DNA from: Mycoplana azooxidifex
Lineage (GTDB): Bacteria; Pseudomonadota; Alphaproteobacteria; Rhizobiales; Rhizobiaceae
Direction: 5' to 3'
Assembly (NCBI RefSeq): GCF_014196765.1
Contig: NZ_JACIEE010000013.1
Location: 62,001-126,000, forward strand
DNA length: 64,000 nucleotides
The translations under genes and the position numbers were made by a program. The notes beneath the pieces are model-generated. The model had not been told where the DNA came from. It saw nothing but the letters and a program-made list of their open reading frames with translations, and ran no database searches. Positions 45,740 through 54,579 of the stretch are shown piece by piece (positions within the stretch are counted from its first letter, which is position 1; the number at the start of each line of letters is the position of its first letter).

Positions 45740-46570
45740 TTACTTCAGGACCAGCCAGCCTGACAGGATGATGACGAGGGCGCCCGCGAGCGTATGAAGC
45801 TCGGTGGGTGCGGCAAAGAACAAGGCGCCGTAAAGGCATCCCCAGATGATCTGGCTGTATTGAAAGGGAGCGACGACCGAAGCATCGCCGGTGCGAAAGG
45901 CGCGGACGAGCAGCAGGTGCCCTCCGAAAAGGAAAAGGCCGCCGGCGAAGGCGGACAGCAGATCGGACATGCCGATGGGTTCAAATCCGCCGGTCGACAG
46001 GGCGGCCCCCAAGGCGACTGCGGCAAGGACCACCAGCAGCGTCGAAACGAGGGCCATGTCCGGCTCGGTCTGCTTTGTGCGTCGGAGCAGCAGGAGCGAC
46101 AGCGCAAACACAAGCGCAGAGCCCGCCGCTGCCGCATGGCCGAGGTTGAGAGATATCATGCCCGGCCGCAGTGCGATGGCAACACCGAAGAAGCCGACGA
46201 TCACCCCGGACCACGCAATTGGCGACAGCCTTTCTCCAAGCAGGAGAAACGCCAGCACGGCGACGAGGATCGGGGTCAGGAACGCGAGCAAATAGGCTTC
46301 GGACAAGGGCAGCATCGAAAACGCGTAGTGGATCAGGATGGTGTCCAGCGCGAGCAGGAATGCCCGCGCGAGCGCAAGGCCCGGATAGCGCGGCAGGAGC
46401 GACGCAAGTGTGCCCGTCGTACCGACCTGGACCAGGAGCAGCAGAAGTGCGGCAACTGTCACCATGAAAGTGACCTGCGGCACGGCAAAGCGTTCGGCCA
46501 AAAGCTTCACCAACACGTCCGTGCCGGAGAAGACCGCAAAGGCGGTGAAACCCAGTATTGCGCCACGCAT
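45740..46570 (-). CDS. DMT superfamily (EamA) transporter
   Basis: The 276-residue protein has about ten hydrophobic segments in two repeats (VTFMVTVAALLLLLVQVG, AYLLAFLTPILVAVLAFLLL, SALVFALSLLLLRR, LLSAFAGGLFLFGGHLLLVR). EamA proteins move amino acids, nucleobases or other metabolites across the inner membrane, often outward. It lies inside the amino acid ABC operon, between permease and ATPase genes, which suggests it handles the same substrate or an overflow product. Confidence 0.8.
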   Translation of the reverse strand: MRGAILGFTAFAVFSGTDVLVKLLAERFAVPQVTFMVTVAALLLLLVQVGTTGTLASLLPRYPGLALARAFLLALDTILIHYAFSMLPLSEAYLLAFLTPILVAVLAFLLLGERLSPIAWSGVIVGFFGVAIALRPGMISLNLGHAAAAGSALVFALSLLLLRRTKQTEPDMALVSTLLVVLAAVALGAALSTGGFEPIGMSDLLSAFAGGLFLFGGHLLLVRAFRTGDASVVAPFQYSQIIWGCLYGALFFAAPTELHTLAGALVIILSGWLVLK

Positions 46571-46603
46571 ATTCGCGCGCGTGCCACCAGCCGGGATGAC
46601 GCG

Positions 46604-47575
46604 TCAACGGGCATTGAACCGTCCGAACCGGGCTTCGATGCGCGCCTGCATCAATTCAAGCCCGATTGAAAGCATCCAGTAGATCATCGAGGCGGTGATC
46701 AGCATCTCGATGTGGCGGAATTCCGTCTGCCCCAGCGTGCGCGCCAGGTACATCAGCTCCCAGACACCAACCACCGAGACGAGCGAAGAGTCCTTCAGCA
46801 TGGCGATGAACTGGTTGCCGGTCGGTGGTATGATGACCCGCATCGCCTGGGGGAGGATCACCAGCCCCATCGTCTGGCTGGGGCTGAGACCGAGTGCGGT
46901 CGCACCTTCCGTCTGACCGCGCGGAATACTCTCGATGCCTGCCCGAAAGATTTCCGTCATGTAGGCGCCATAGCAGAGCGACAGCGCGAGTATGCCAGCT
47001 GGTATGGCGCCAATGACATAACCCACCTGCGGCAGGCCGAGATAGATGATGTAGATCTGCATTAGAAGCGGCAGGCCGCGGAAGAGTGAGGTGTAGAAGG
47101 TAGCGAGGCCATAGACGACGCCATTCTTCGACAGTTTCGCTATAGCACCGGCAAGTGCAATAGCAGTGGCGATGGCGATGGAGACCACCGAGATGTAGAG
47201 CGTGGTGACGACGCCTTGCGAAATCAGAAAGCCGATCTTCTTGGCGATAAAGGCGAAGGACAGGTCGAAGGAATAGAAGAACAGCATCAGAAGGACGAAG
47301 AGTTCTATCCAGACGCCGGCGATCTGCCATCGGCGTGGCAACTGCCGCAACGCCTTCCAGTTCAGGGCCATGATCAGCGCGATCATCAGCGCCCCGATCA
47401 GCCGGCCCAGCGTCGGATTGACCTCCAACCACGAGGATGATGTCGGCAGCAGGTGGCCGATCCAGGCCGGGCTGATACCGAGCCCGTAGACCGCCAGCGT
47501 CACGAGCGCCAGCATCAGGAACATCCCGGACCGCCGCGCAACATCCGGATAGGTAAGTATCAGACGACCAATCAT
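46604..47575 (-). CDS. Polar amino acid ABC transporter permease
   Basis: The 323-residue protein has an extended N-terminal membrane part and the HisM/GlnP core (VVTTLYISVVSIAIATAIAL). The coupling motif reads FRAGIESIPRGQTEGATALG then LSPSQTMGLVILPQAMR. One permease is present, so a homodimer or a single long permease arrangement is likely. Upstream lies the FAD oxidase gene, downstream the EamA gene. Confidence 0.85.
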   Translation of the reverse strand: MIGRLILTYPDVARRSGMFLMLALVTLAVYGLGISPAWIGHLLPTSSSWLEVNPTLGRLIGALMIALIMALNWKALRQLPRRWQIAGVWIELFVLLMLFFYSFDLSFAFIAKKIGFLISQGVVTTLYISVVSIAIATAIALAGAIAKLSKNGVVYGLATFYTSLFRGLPLLMQIYIIYLGLPQVGYVIGAIPAGILALSLCYGAYMTEIFRAGIESIPRGQTEGATALGLSPSQTMGLVILPQAMRVIIPPTGNQFIAMLKDSSLVSVVGVWELMYLARTLGQTEFRHIEMLITASMIYWMLSIGLELMQARIEARFGRFNAR

Positions 47576-47591
47576 GCCTTAATCTCCGGCG

Positions 47592-48872
47592 TTAGGCTGC
47601 GCGTTCGCGCCACCAGTCCTGTGCCTGCAGTTTCCAGTAGGTGAGTTGGGCCACGGCCAGCCCAGCATAGCTGCCGGCCCATACAAGCCCGAACGGCCTG
47701 AAGAGCTTGTAGCGGTCCGACTGTCCGAGAATGCCCTCGGCAACCAGCTTGCCGCCAATGGCCGTCGTGTTCAGCCCATGCCCGCCGAACGCCGTGCAGT
47801 GCCAGACACCCGGTTGCATCTCGCCGATCTGGGGCATGAGGTGGCGTGCGTAAGACATCAGGCCGGACCAGGCGAGCTCCGTCTTCAGATCCTTAAGCTG
47901 CGGATAGGTGCCCGTCATTTCGCGGCGCAACTCCGCGGCCAGGGCGACGGGTGACGCGGCCCGCGTAGTGATCCGTCCGCCCCAAAGCACGCGCTTGCCG
48001 CCCTCCACCAATCGATAGTAGTCTCCCGCACGACGGTTGTCTCCGATCGCATCCGTCGTCGCAATGGCTGTGCGAATCAGGTCGGGCGCTTCCTCGCTCA
48101 GCATCACGTAGGTGGCGATTGGAAGGAACGACCGCTTCAGCCGACCGTTCAGGGTTCCGGTATAGCCGCCTGTGGTGAAGACGACGTGGCGCGCCTTTAA
48201 GCGGCCACCGGCCGTACCGATCGTCTTTTCGGCGCCATGGAGCGCAGCGTCAGTGGCGGCCGAGCCCTCGTAGATCCGCCCGCCGAGGCGTTCGATCTCG
48301 GCTGCGACCCCGCGAAGGTAGTTCAGGGGATGGATATGAAAGGCGTTGGGATCGCGCAGCCCCTGGAAATAACGGCTGGACTTGAGGACAGAGCGGACCT
48401 GTTCGGTGTCCCGGTACTCAAGCTCATAGCCATAGTTTTCCCGCATGGCTTCGGCATGCGCCTTGAGGCTGTCACCATCGTCATAGCGCAGGACGCCGGT
48501 GATGCCCGGCTGCATCTTCGCGCTGTCTATCTTCAGCGCATCGATGGTGTCACGCACGAAGTCCACCCCCTCGATCGAGAGGCGGTGGATCTGCCTTGCT
48601 GCGTCCGGTCCCGCCATCCGGGCGATGTTGTCGCCCCCCGCGGCAAATCCAGGGCTGACAAAACCGCCATTTCGGCCTGAAGCTCCAAAGCCGACGCTTT
48701 CGGCTTCGAGCACGATGACCGATTGGCCAGCCCGCGCCAGTTGGAGCGCAGTTGTCAGACCAGCAAGCCCGCCACCGACGATCACCGTGTCACACTCGGT
48801 TGTTCCTGACAGGACTGGTCTGACCTTCGGATCGGCGATTGTGTCTTTGTAGTAAGTCTGGGGATAGGACAT
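47592..48872 (-). CDS. FAD-dependent amine/amino acid oxidase (DadA/PuuB-like)
   Basis: ATG at 48872 (MSYPQTYYKDTIADPKVRPV) gives 426 residues. The FAD motif is DTVIVGGGLAGLTTALQLAR, with GFGASGRNGGFVSPGFAAGG typical of DAO-fold enzymes such as gamma-glutamylputrescine oxidase. The C-terminal flavin contact is TAFGGHGLNTTAIGGKLVAE. It probably oxidises a primary or secondary amine taken up by the adjacent transporter. Lying between the binding-protein and permease genes, it is part of the same operon. Confidence 0.85.
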   Translation of the reverse strand: MSYPQTYYKDTIADPKVRPVLSGTTECDTVIVGGGLAGLTTALQLARAGQSVIVLEAESVGFGASGRNGGFVSPGFAAGGDNIARMAGPDAARQIHRLSIEGVDFVRDTIDALKIDSAKMQPGITGVLRYDDGDSLKAHAEAMRENYGYELEYRDTEQVRSVLKSSRYFQGLRDPNAFHIHPLNYLRGVAAEIERLGGRIYEGSAATDAALHGAEKTIGTAGGRLKARHVVFTTGGYTGTLNGRLKRSFLPIATYVMLSEEAPDLIRTAIATTDAIGDNRRAGDYYRLVEGGKRVLWGGRITTRAASPVALAAELRREMTGTYPQLKDLKTELAWSGLMSYARHLMPQIGEMQPGVWHCTAFGGHGLNTTAIGGKLVAEGILGQSDRYKLFRPFGLVWAGSYAGLAVAQLTYWKLQAQDWWRERAA

Positions 48873-48905
48873 TTTCACTCGCGCAAGCAACGACGATAGC
48901 AAGAT

Positions 48906-48929
48906 TGCGGGCGACCATGGCCGCCCGCA
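48906..48929 (-). other. Intercistronic stem-loop after binding-protein gene
   Basis: TGCGGGCG, eight-base loop, CGCCCGCA: eight perfect pairs between the binding-protein stop and the oxidase start. Such stems often stabilise the upstream mRNA so that binding protein is made in excess. Confidence 0.5.
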
Positions 48930-48940
48930 TTGTGTCCGGT

Positions 48941-49768
48941 TCAGTCGGCGCTGTAGTCCTTGCCGTACCACTTTGTGGTCTGGCTTGAGAGCGTGCCGTC
49001 CTTCTTCATTTCCTCGATGATCTCGCCAACCTTCTTCGTCCAATCCGGATCGACCTTTTCGGCGATAACGACCAGCGGCTCCTTGAACGCGTACTCGCCC
49101 TCGAGGATACGCAGCGGATAACCGTTCTTGATCGCGTTCAGCGCGGTCTGCTCGGGGGCGATGACGGCATCGAGGCGGACGCCGGCACCGAGACGCAGGT
49201 CGTCGAAGGGAAGCATGGAGTCAGCAAAGGTGCGGACTTCACCCGGTTCGATCTTGTACTCGATCGGGGGAAGACCCGGCGCATCGATTTCGAGCTGGCG
49301 GCGAATGAAATCCTCGGAGGTCGTAGCCGTTTCGACGCCGATAATCTTGCCATTCAGGTCGGAAACCGACTTCGCCTCGCTGTCCTTGTGCAGCACGTAG
49401 ACATAGGGGCTGTAGTAGTAGATGCCAGCGAAATCGATGACGTGGGCGCGAGCCTTGGTCGGCGTCACGGAGCCGACGCCTAGATCGTAGCGCCCCTGCC
49501 AGCGTCCGCCGGTCAACGTCGCCCAGTCCGGCGTCTGGAAACTGACCTCGACACCGAGGCGCTTTGCTATTTCCCTGGCAACGTCGATATCGAAGCCAAC
49601 CATCTCATTGTTGTCGTCGAGATAGCTCTGCGGCGGCCACCCGCTGTTGGTGGCGACGACCAAAGCCTTGTTGCCAATGACGCGGTCAAGCGTTTCGCCG
49701 GCCTGTGCGGCGGTCACGAACGCCAGTGCGGCAACGCCGATGGCAAGCTGTGTTAACAGTTTTCTCAC
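48941..49768 (-). CDS. Amino acid ABC transporter periplasmic binding protein
   Basis: The 275-residue product has a signal peptide (MRKLLTQLAIGVAALAFVTA, cleavage after AQA). The family pattern is complete: GWPPQSYLDDNNEMVGFDID, VAREIAKRLGVEVSFQTPDW, GRYDLGVGSVTPTKARAHVI. The Arg that holds the ligand carboxylate is expected in TKARA. AGGAGGATC precedes the start. It is the first gene of the leftward amine operon. The ligand is a small amino acid or amine; context favours one with an oxidisable amino group. Confidence 0.9.
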   Translation of the reverse strand: MRKLLTQLAIGVAALAFVTAAQAGETLDRVIGNKALVVATNSGWPPQSYLDDNNEMVGFDIDVAREIAKRLGVEVSFQTPDWATLTGGRWQGRYDLGVGSVTPTKARAHVIDFAGIYYYSPYVYVLHKDSEAKSVSDLNGKIIGVETATTSEDFIRRQLEIDAPGLPPIEYKIEPGEVRTFADSMLPFDDLRLGAGVRLDAVIAPEQTALNAIKNGYPLRILEGEYAFKEPLVVIAEKVDPDWTKKVGEIIEEMKKDGTLSSQTTKWYGKDYSAD

Positions 49769-50119
49769 GAGATCCTCCTGATTGATGGGTCAGCGGCACG
49801 TTCCCAATTGTGTAAGTCGTCTGACAACTAAATTTAGAGAAGATGGTCGAGTTTGAGTCAAGGGAAGAACCAGAATCGCACCATGAAACGATCTGATGAG
49901 CCCATGCGGGTTTGTAATGGCTCGCGCGGCCGAAGCCGTTGTCCCTGGCGGTCCGAAGGGGCTGAAGCGATCGTATAAGGCGATACGTGAGGCGACCGTC
50001 TCTGATACCGGCGGCGAGAACCGATCAAGCGGCAGCGCTGACAGCTTGATGGATATGCCATAGCAAGCCGTGCGCAACCGCAGCTGCTTCTTCGGATACA
50101 ATAACTTGCGCTGAAGGCC
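49769..50119. other. Intergenic region with promoter of the amine operon
   Basis: No gene is supported. It contains the shared GTCTGAC element at 49816-49828 in an AT-richer stretch, upstream of the binding-protein start. Confidence 0.45.
49816..49828. promoter_or_regulatory. Candidate GntR-UTRA operator at the transporter promoter
   Basis: GTCGTCTGACAAC is an imperfect dyad (GTCGTC / GACAAC around T) sharing GTCTGAC with the element at 44811-44822 near the gntR gene. It lies 48 bases upstream of the binding-protein start. Confidence 0.4.
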
Positions 50120-51247
50120 CTATTGCGCGAGCTCGCGAGGCTCCAGAGCCCGCCCGGCGATGGAACGACCTTTCGCGTCGAATAGATGGATGTCATGCGC
50201 TCGGGCAGTGAAGCGGATAGTGTCCGTCCTTGCGTACGTTTTTTCGTCCGCTGCCTTGATCAGGTATTTTTGGGCAGAACCGGCCAGATCGACGTAAAGA
50301 ATCTGAACTTCGCCTAGATACTCCACAAAATCGACCGTGCCGGTGAGCACCGGGCCACTTTCCCCGGATGCGGTGATCTGCGTGTTTTCAGGGCGAATGC
50401 CGATGCTGATTCTTTCGCCCACTGGCAGCGCCCCGCGATCGGCGGAAACGTCTAGCGCCGCACCGCACTCAAGCATGAGGTGCATAACGCCTTCCGACTT
50501 CCCGACGACCGTGCCTTCGAGAAGATTCATCGCGGGCGAGCCGATGAACTGGGCGACGAAAAGGTTGGCCGGTCGCTTATAAAGTTCAAGGGGAGTTCCA
50601 ACCTGCTCGATGTTCCCGTCTTTGAACACGACAATGCGATCGGCCAAAGTCATCGCCTCGACCTGATCGTGGGTCACATAGATCATGGTCACGTCCGGCA
50701 TGCTTTGCTTCAACTTCGCGATCTCGATCCGCGTCGCCACGCGCAACGCCGCATCGAGGTTGGAAAGCGGTTCGTCGAAGAGAAAGACCCGCGGATTGCG
50801 TACGATGGCGCGGCCGATGGCAACGCGTTGCCGCTGTCCGCCAGAAAGCGCCTTCGGCAACCGCTTTAGATACTTGCTCAATTGCAGAATCGCCGCCGCC
50901 TTTTGAACCCTGTCGTCGATCTCAGCCTTTGGAGCCCTGGCAATGCGCAATCCGAAGGCCATGTTTTCATAGACCGTCATATGCGGATAGAGGGCGTAGG
51001 ACTGGAACACCATGGAGATACCGCGCTTGCAGGGCGCCACCGTGTTCATCCGCTCTCCGTCGATGACGAGGTCGCCGGATGTTATCGTCTCAAGACCGGC
51101 GATCGAGCGAAGCAATGTCGACTTTCCGCAGCCGGAAGGACCGACGAAGACAATGAATTCTCCCGATTTTATTTCGAGGTCGATGCCGTGGAGGACTTCG
51201 AGATCGGCATAAGCCTTGCGTATGTTTCTCAGCGACAGATCAGCCAT
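50120..51247 (-). CDS. Sugar ABC transporter ATPase (UgpC/MsmX type)
   Basis: The 375-residue protein has Walker A VFVGPSGCGKSTLLR, Q-loop MVFQSYALYPHM, signature ALSGGQRQRVAIGRAI, Walker B VFLFDEPLSNLDAAL, H-loop YVTHDQVEAMTLADR and a C-terminal TOBE/regulatory domain (IGIRPENTQI). It is the last gene of the leftward sugar-amine operon and energises the CUT1 permeases encoded upstream in the same operon. Confidence 0.9.
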   Translation of the reverse strand: MADLSLRNIRKAYADLEVLHGIDLEIKSGEFIVFVGPSGCGKSTLLRSIAGLETITSGDLVIDGERMNTVAPCKRGISMVFQSYALYPHMTVYENMAFGLRIARAPKAEIDDRVQKAAAILQLSKYLKRLPKALSGGQRQRVAIGRAIVRNPRVFLFDEPLSNLDAALRVATRIEIAKLKQSMPDVTMIYVTHDQVEAMTLADRIVVFKDGNIEQVGTPLELYKRPANLFVAQFIGSPAMNLLEGTVVGKSEGVMHLMLECGAALDVSADRGALPVGERISIGIRPENTQITASGESGPVLTGTVDFVEYLGEVQILYVDLAGSAQKYLIKAADEKTYARTDTIRFTARAHDIHLFDAKGRSIAGRALEPRELAQ

Positions 51248-51294
51248 CGTTCCCGCTCCATTATTCTGATTTCACCCCGTGAGGACGCGTACCG

Positions 51295-52698
51295 TTAGGG
51301 CGCGAGCCCGGCCAGGAACCGCGTCACCCGATCCGGCTTCCTGTTGAGAAGTTCGAGGTCGTTCTTCCGGCGAATGGCCCGGCGCACGACCTTGGCGCCC
51401 ACATAACGCAGGGGCTCTGGCGGCAGCTGAGTCCGTTTGTCGATGCCGACCAGCCCACACCGGCTCCACACATCGTCGCGTCCGAGGACAAGGCTTGCCA
51501 TGATGCGCCCGGCGACCGGCGCTTGCGCGATGCCCGTGCCGTTGAAACCCATGGCATAGAAGATGTTCGGGTGGTCCCTGAGATGATCAAAAACCGGCAG
51601 GTGCTGCGCCGTGCAGTCGATAGGACCGGTCCAATCGTAGAGAACGGGCACTCCCTTGAGTTGCGGGTAGACCCGATGCATCTCACGGATATTGTCCACC
51701 CCCGCGTCGCCGCTGCGGTTGAAGCGGGCATCTATGCGGTCCCCAAAGGCAATGCCGCCCGTGCCCCGCCCGAAGATGACCTCTCCGCCCGGCGTTCGCT
51801 GATAATAGAGCACGTGATGCTGCGCATCGCAGACCGATGCGCCATCCACCCAGCCGAGTTCGTCCAATATTTCGGGTGCAGGTGCCGTGGCGATGACCTG
51901 ACTGCTGACCACATAGAGATAGGGGTGCAGTTCCGGAATGGCCGACAGCCAGGCGTTTGCGGCCAGGACCACTTTGCCGGCAGAAAGCGCGCCATTCGCG
52001 GTTCGCAATTGCGGTCGGTCGCCCGGCGCGATTTCGAGAACCGGGCTATGCTCGTGGATGACGATGCCCCTGGAAAGGGCCAGTTGGCGTAACCCGATGG
52101 CCAGTTTTGCCGGTTGGACGGTCCCTGCCCTGTCCTCGACGACGCCGGCATAGGAGGCGACGGAACCCGTGCGGAGCAGGATATCTGCGCGATGGAGCGG
52201 CCGGAAGCGCTCTTCGCCGAGCGTATGGCACAAGTCATAAGCTTGCGCCCAGGCGCCTTCCTGTGCAGTTGAGCTTGCGGTCCACAGCCACCCGTCGAGC
52301 CGAAGATCCATGTCGACGGTGCCGGCGGCCTGCAAGCCGCTCAGTTCCTCGACGGCATCGGTCGTCGCCCGGCACAGCATGAGCGCGTCATCTTCGCCCA
52401 CAAGCGCGCGCAACATGTCAATTTCCGCAAACCAGCTGTGGACCTGTCCGCCATTGCGGCCCGAGGCGCCCGACCCGCAGAAATCCGCTTCGAGAACGGT
52501 CACGCGCATCTGCGGGGCTTGGTCCTTTATACGGAGAGCCGTCCAGAGGCCGGCATATCCGCCGCCGGCGATCGCCACGTCACAATCCGCGTCTCCCAGA
52601 AAAGGCGGAGTGACCGCGTCCGCATCAATGCTTTGCAGCCAGAAGGAGCGGTCCCCCTTTGCTGCAGCCACAGGCGGCCTCATCTTGATGGTGTTCAT
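51295..52698 (-). CDS. FAD-dependent oxidoreductase (DAO family)
   Basis: ATG at 52698 is preceded by AGGGGGC at proper spacing; ATG at 52704 overlaps the kinase stop and is an alternative. The 467-residue product has CDVAIAGGGYAGLWTALRIK, CGSGASGRNGGQVHSWFAEI and the C-terminal FYAMGFNGTGIAQAPVAGRI. These are the DAO-fold FAD contacts. It is related to the oxidase at 47592-48872 but clearly diverged. Next to kinase and SIS genes, an amadoriase-like or secondary amine oxidation of a sugar-amine conjugate is plausible; substrate not proven. Confidence 0.85.
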   Translation of the reverse strand: MNTIKMRPPVAAAKGDRSFWLQSIDADAVTPPFLGDADCDVAIAGGGYAGLWTALRIKDQAPQMRVTVLEADFCGSGASGRNGGQVHSWFAEIDMLRALVGEDDALMLCRATTDAVEELSGLQAAGTVDMDLRLDGWLWTASSTAQEGAWAQAYDLCHTLGEERFRPLHRADILLRTGSVASYAGVVEDRAGTVQPAKLAIGLRQLALSRGIVIHEHSPVLEIAPGDRPQLRTANGALSAGKVVLAANAWLSAIPELHPYLYVVSSQVIATAPAPEILDELGWVDGASVCDAQHHVLYYQRTPGGEVIFGRGTGGIAFGDRIDARFNRSGDAGVDNIREMHRVYPQLKGVPVLYDWTGPIDCTAQHLPVFDHLRDHPNIFYAMGFNGTGIAQAPVAGRIMASLVLGRDDVWSRCGLVGIDKRTQLPPEPLRYVGAKVVRRAIRRKNDLELLNRKPDRVTRFLAGLAP

Positions 52699-52700
52699 GT

Positions 52701-53564
52701 TCATGCCCCCTGAGTCTTGCGGATGACGCCATCGTATTTGTCCAGCAGCCATTGGGGAATTGCCCGGATCGGCTGGGGAAACCCACCGAGGTGGGTGCAG
52801 GTTTCCGCTGCCCTTGCAGCGGACCGATCGAGGGCGACCGCCTCGGACAGGCTTTCGGCGATGCGCGACAGGAGGAAGGTGGCGATGAAGCTATCACCCG
52901 CGCCGCAGGTATCGACCACAGTCACCGGCACGGAGCCCGCGGCAAATACCTTGCTGCCATTGTCGTAGAAAGAACCGCGCCTGCCGCAGGTGACCACGAC
53001 CTGACGCGCACCCTCCGCTTTGAGCTTCGCGATCAGAGGCTCGACAGGCTCGGCCGGATCGTCTGGGCCGGAGGCGAAGACCAGCGGCACGCCGTCAAGC
53101 GAAAGGTCGAAGTGCCGTGTGGACACGTCGATGCTGAACGGTACGCCATTCGCAACGAGGCCACGGACCAACGTTTCGCTTGAATTCGTACCGAGATGGA
53201 CCCAATCGGCATGCAGCAGAGCCTCATAGCGCTCGGCGCTCGGAACATAGTCCTGCCCGACGCCCAGGGATTCGAGAAGGAAGCGCCGCTCGCCCGCATC
53301 GTCTGTTAGCAACGTCACGGCTGAAGAGCCCGGGCGTATTTCGACGTCGCCCGGGTCGAGTCCAGCCTCCTCGATGGCACCGAACATGATCTGCGCTTCC
53401 TCGTCCGGCCCCAGCGCACCGAAGTACCGGGCATCCAAGCCTTGCCGCCGCCACTGCACGGCAACATTGAGGGCATTGCCACCCACGGTGACAAAACCCT
53501 TGGTCAGGTAGGCGTCAAGGCAATTGTCACCGACGGCAATCAGATTGGGACTGGCGTTCTTCAT
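52701..53564 (-). CDS. PfkB-family sugar kinase (fructosamine kinase-like)
   Basis: ATG at 53564 (MKNASPNLIAVGDNCLDAYL) follows GGAAGAAGC and overlaps the stop of a 49-codon ORF (ATGA). The 287-residue product has the N-terminal PfkB pattern FVTVGGNALNVAVQWRRQGL, and the catalytic motif VVDTCGAGDSFIATFLLSRI with the base Asp. Short PfkB enzymes of this kind include FrlD fructoselysine 6-kinase. With a FrlB-like SIS protein in the same operon, phosphorylation of a fructosamine on the sugar 6-OH is the best guess. Confidence 0.8.
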   Translation of the reverse strand: MKNASPNLIAVGDNCLDAYLTKGFVTVGGNALNVAVQWRRQGLDARYFGALGPDEEAQIMFGAIEEAGLDPGDVEIRPGSSAVTLLTDDAGERRFLLESLGVGQDYVPSAERYEALLHADWVHLGTNSSETLVRGLVANGVPFSIDVSTRHFDLSLDGVPLVFASGPDDPAEPVEPLIAKLKAEGARQVVVTCGRRGSFYDNGSKVFAAGSVPVTVVDTCGAGDSFIATFLLSRIAESLSEAVALDRSAARAAETCTHLGGFPQPIRAIPQWLLDKYDGVIRKTQGA

Positions 53565-53710
53565 GCTTCTTCCAATTGGTCGAAATCTGGAGCGATACTC
53601 CACAGTCCCATATGCCGGACGCTGATCTCGCCCGACTGCTCGACAGTCCTGCGGAACGGATGGTGCTGAAAGGTGAAATTCGCATCGACAGGCTGCACGC
53701 GTTTCAACAT
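53561..53710 (-). CDS. Small ORF coupled to the PfkB kinase gene, 49 aa
   Basis: ATG at 53710 is preceded by AGGGGGG, and the stop overlaps the kinase ATG (ATGA). The peptide starts MLKRVQPVDANFTFQHHPFR and contains SGEISVRHMGLWSIAPDF. No hydrophobic segment is present. It fills the whole gap between the permease and kinase genes. Coupling and ribosome site argue for translation. I do not recognise the sequence; a leader role for kinase translation is an alternative. Confidence 0.6.
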   Translation of the reverse strand: MLKRVQPVDANFTFQHHPFRRTVEQSGEISVRHMGLWSIAPDFDQLEEA

Positions 53711-53718
53711 GATCCCCC

Positions 53719-54579
53719 CTATTTCCCGATACCTTCGGCCAGCCCCCGGATGAAGAAGCGCTGCGCCGCAAAGAAGGTAACCACGATGGGAAGTGCGGAG
53801 AGCGTCATCGCGGCGAAGACGACGGCATAGTTCGTTCCGTGCTTTGCCATGATGGAGGTAAGTCCGACGGGCAGCGTCTGCAGGTCCGCCCCGCTGGTGA
53901 AGATCATCGCGAACAGGTACTCGTTCCAGGCGAACAGAACGTGCAGGATCACGCAGGAAACCAGGATCGGCTTGCACAGCGGCAGCGTCACCCGCCAGAA
54001 AATCTGGCCTTCACTGGCGCCGTCCATTGTGGCGGCCTCATCCAGGTCGCGTGGCAGGCCAAGCATGTAGGCGCGGATAAGGAAGGTCGTGAAGGGAATG
54101 CGGAAGGCGGTGTAGAGAATGATCAGAGCCCAATAGGTGTTGTAGAGGCCCAAGTCCTGCATCATTCGCACCAGCGGGATAACCGCGACCGTCGGGCTCA
54201 GCATGAGGCCGCCAAGAACGATGCCGACGAAGAACGGCTTTCCGGGCAGCTTCGACCGGGTCAGGCCATAGGCGGTCCAAGCGCTGACAAACACCGTGCA
54301 GACGGCCGATCCCAAGGTGACGATCACGCTCGTCGCGATATAGTTCCGGATGCCCTGGTTCCAGGCAGAGATGTAGTTTGCGATACTGAAGCCGCTCGGC
54401 AGCGCAAACGGGTTGCCGAAGATTTCAGCATTGGTCTTGAAGCCGTTCAGCGCCATCCAGAAAAGCGGATAGAGGACGACGACGCCGAGGCTGGACAGGA
54501 ACGCGACGAGGCAGACCTTCGCCAAAACGGCAACGAAGTCGGTACGCTCAGTTTCCCGCGATTGACTGGAGACGCTCAC
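53719..54579 (-). CDS. Sugar ABC transporter permease, MalG type
   Basis: The 286-residue inner membrane protein has about six spans (VCLVAFLSSLGVVVLYPLFW, VGIVLGGLMLSPTVAVIPLV) and the coupling loop DEAATMDGASEGQIFWRVTL. It starts at 54579, overlapping the MalF-type permease stop. It is half of the CUT1 channel. Confidence 0.9.
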   Translation of the reverse strand: MSVSSQSRETERTDFVAVLAKVCLVAFLSSLGVVVLYPLFWMALNGFKTNAEIFGNPFALPSGFSIANYISAWNQGIRNYIATSVIVTLGSAVCTVFVSAWTAYGLTRSKLPGKPFFVGIVLGGLMLSPTVAVIPLVRMMQDLGLYNTYWALIILYTAFRIPFTTFLIRAYMLGLPRDLDEAATMDGASEGQIFWRVTLPLCKPILVSCVILHVLFAWNEYLFAMIFTSGADLQTLPVGLTSIMAKHGTNYAVVFAAMTLSALPIVVTFFAAQRFFIRGLAEGIGK

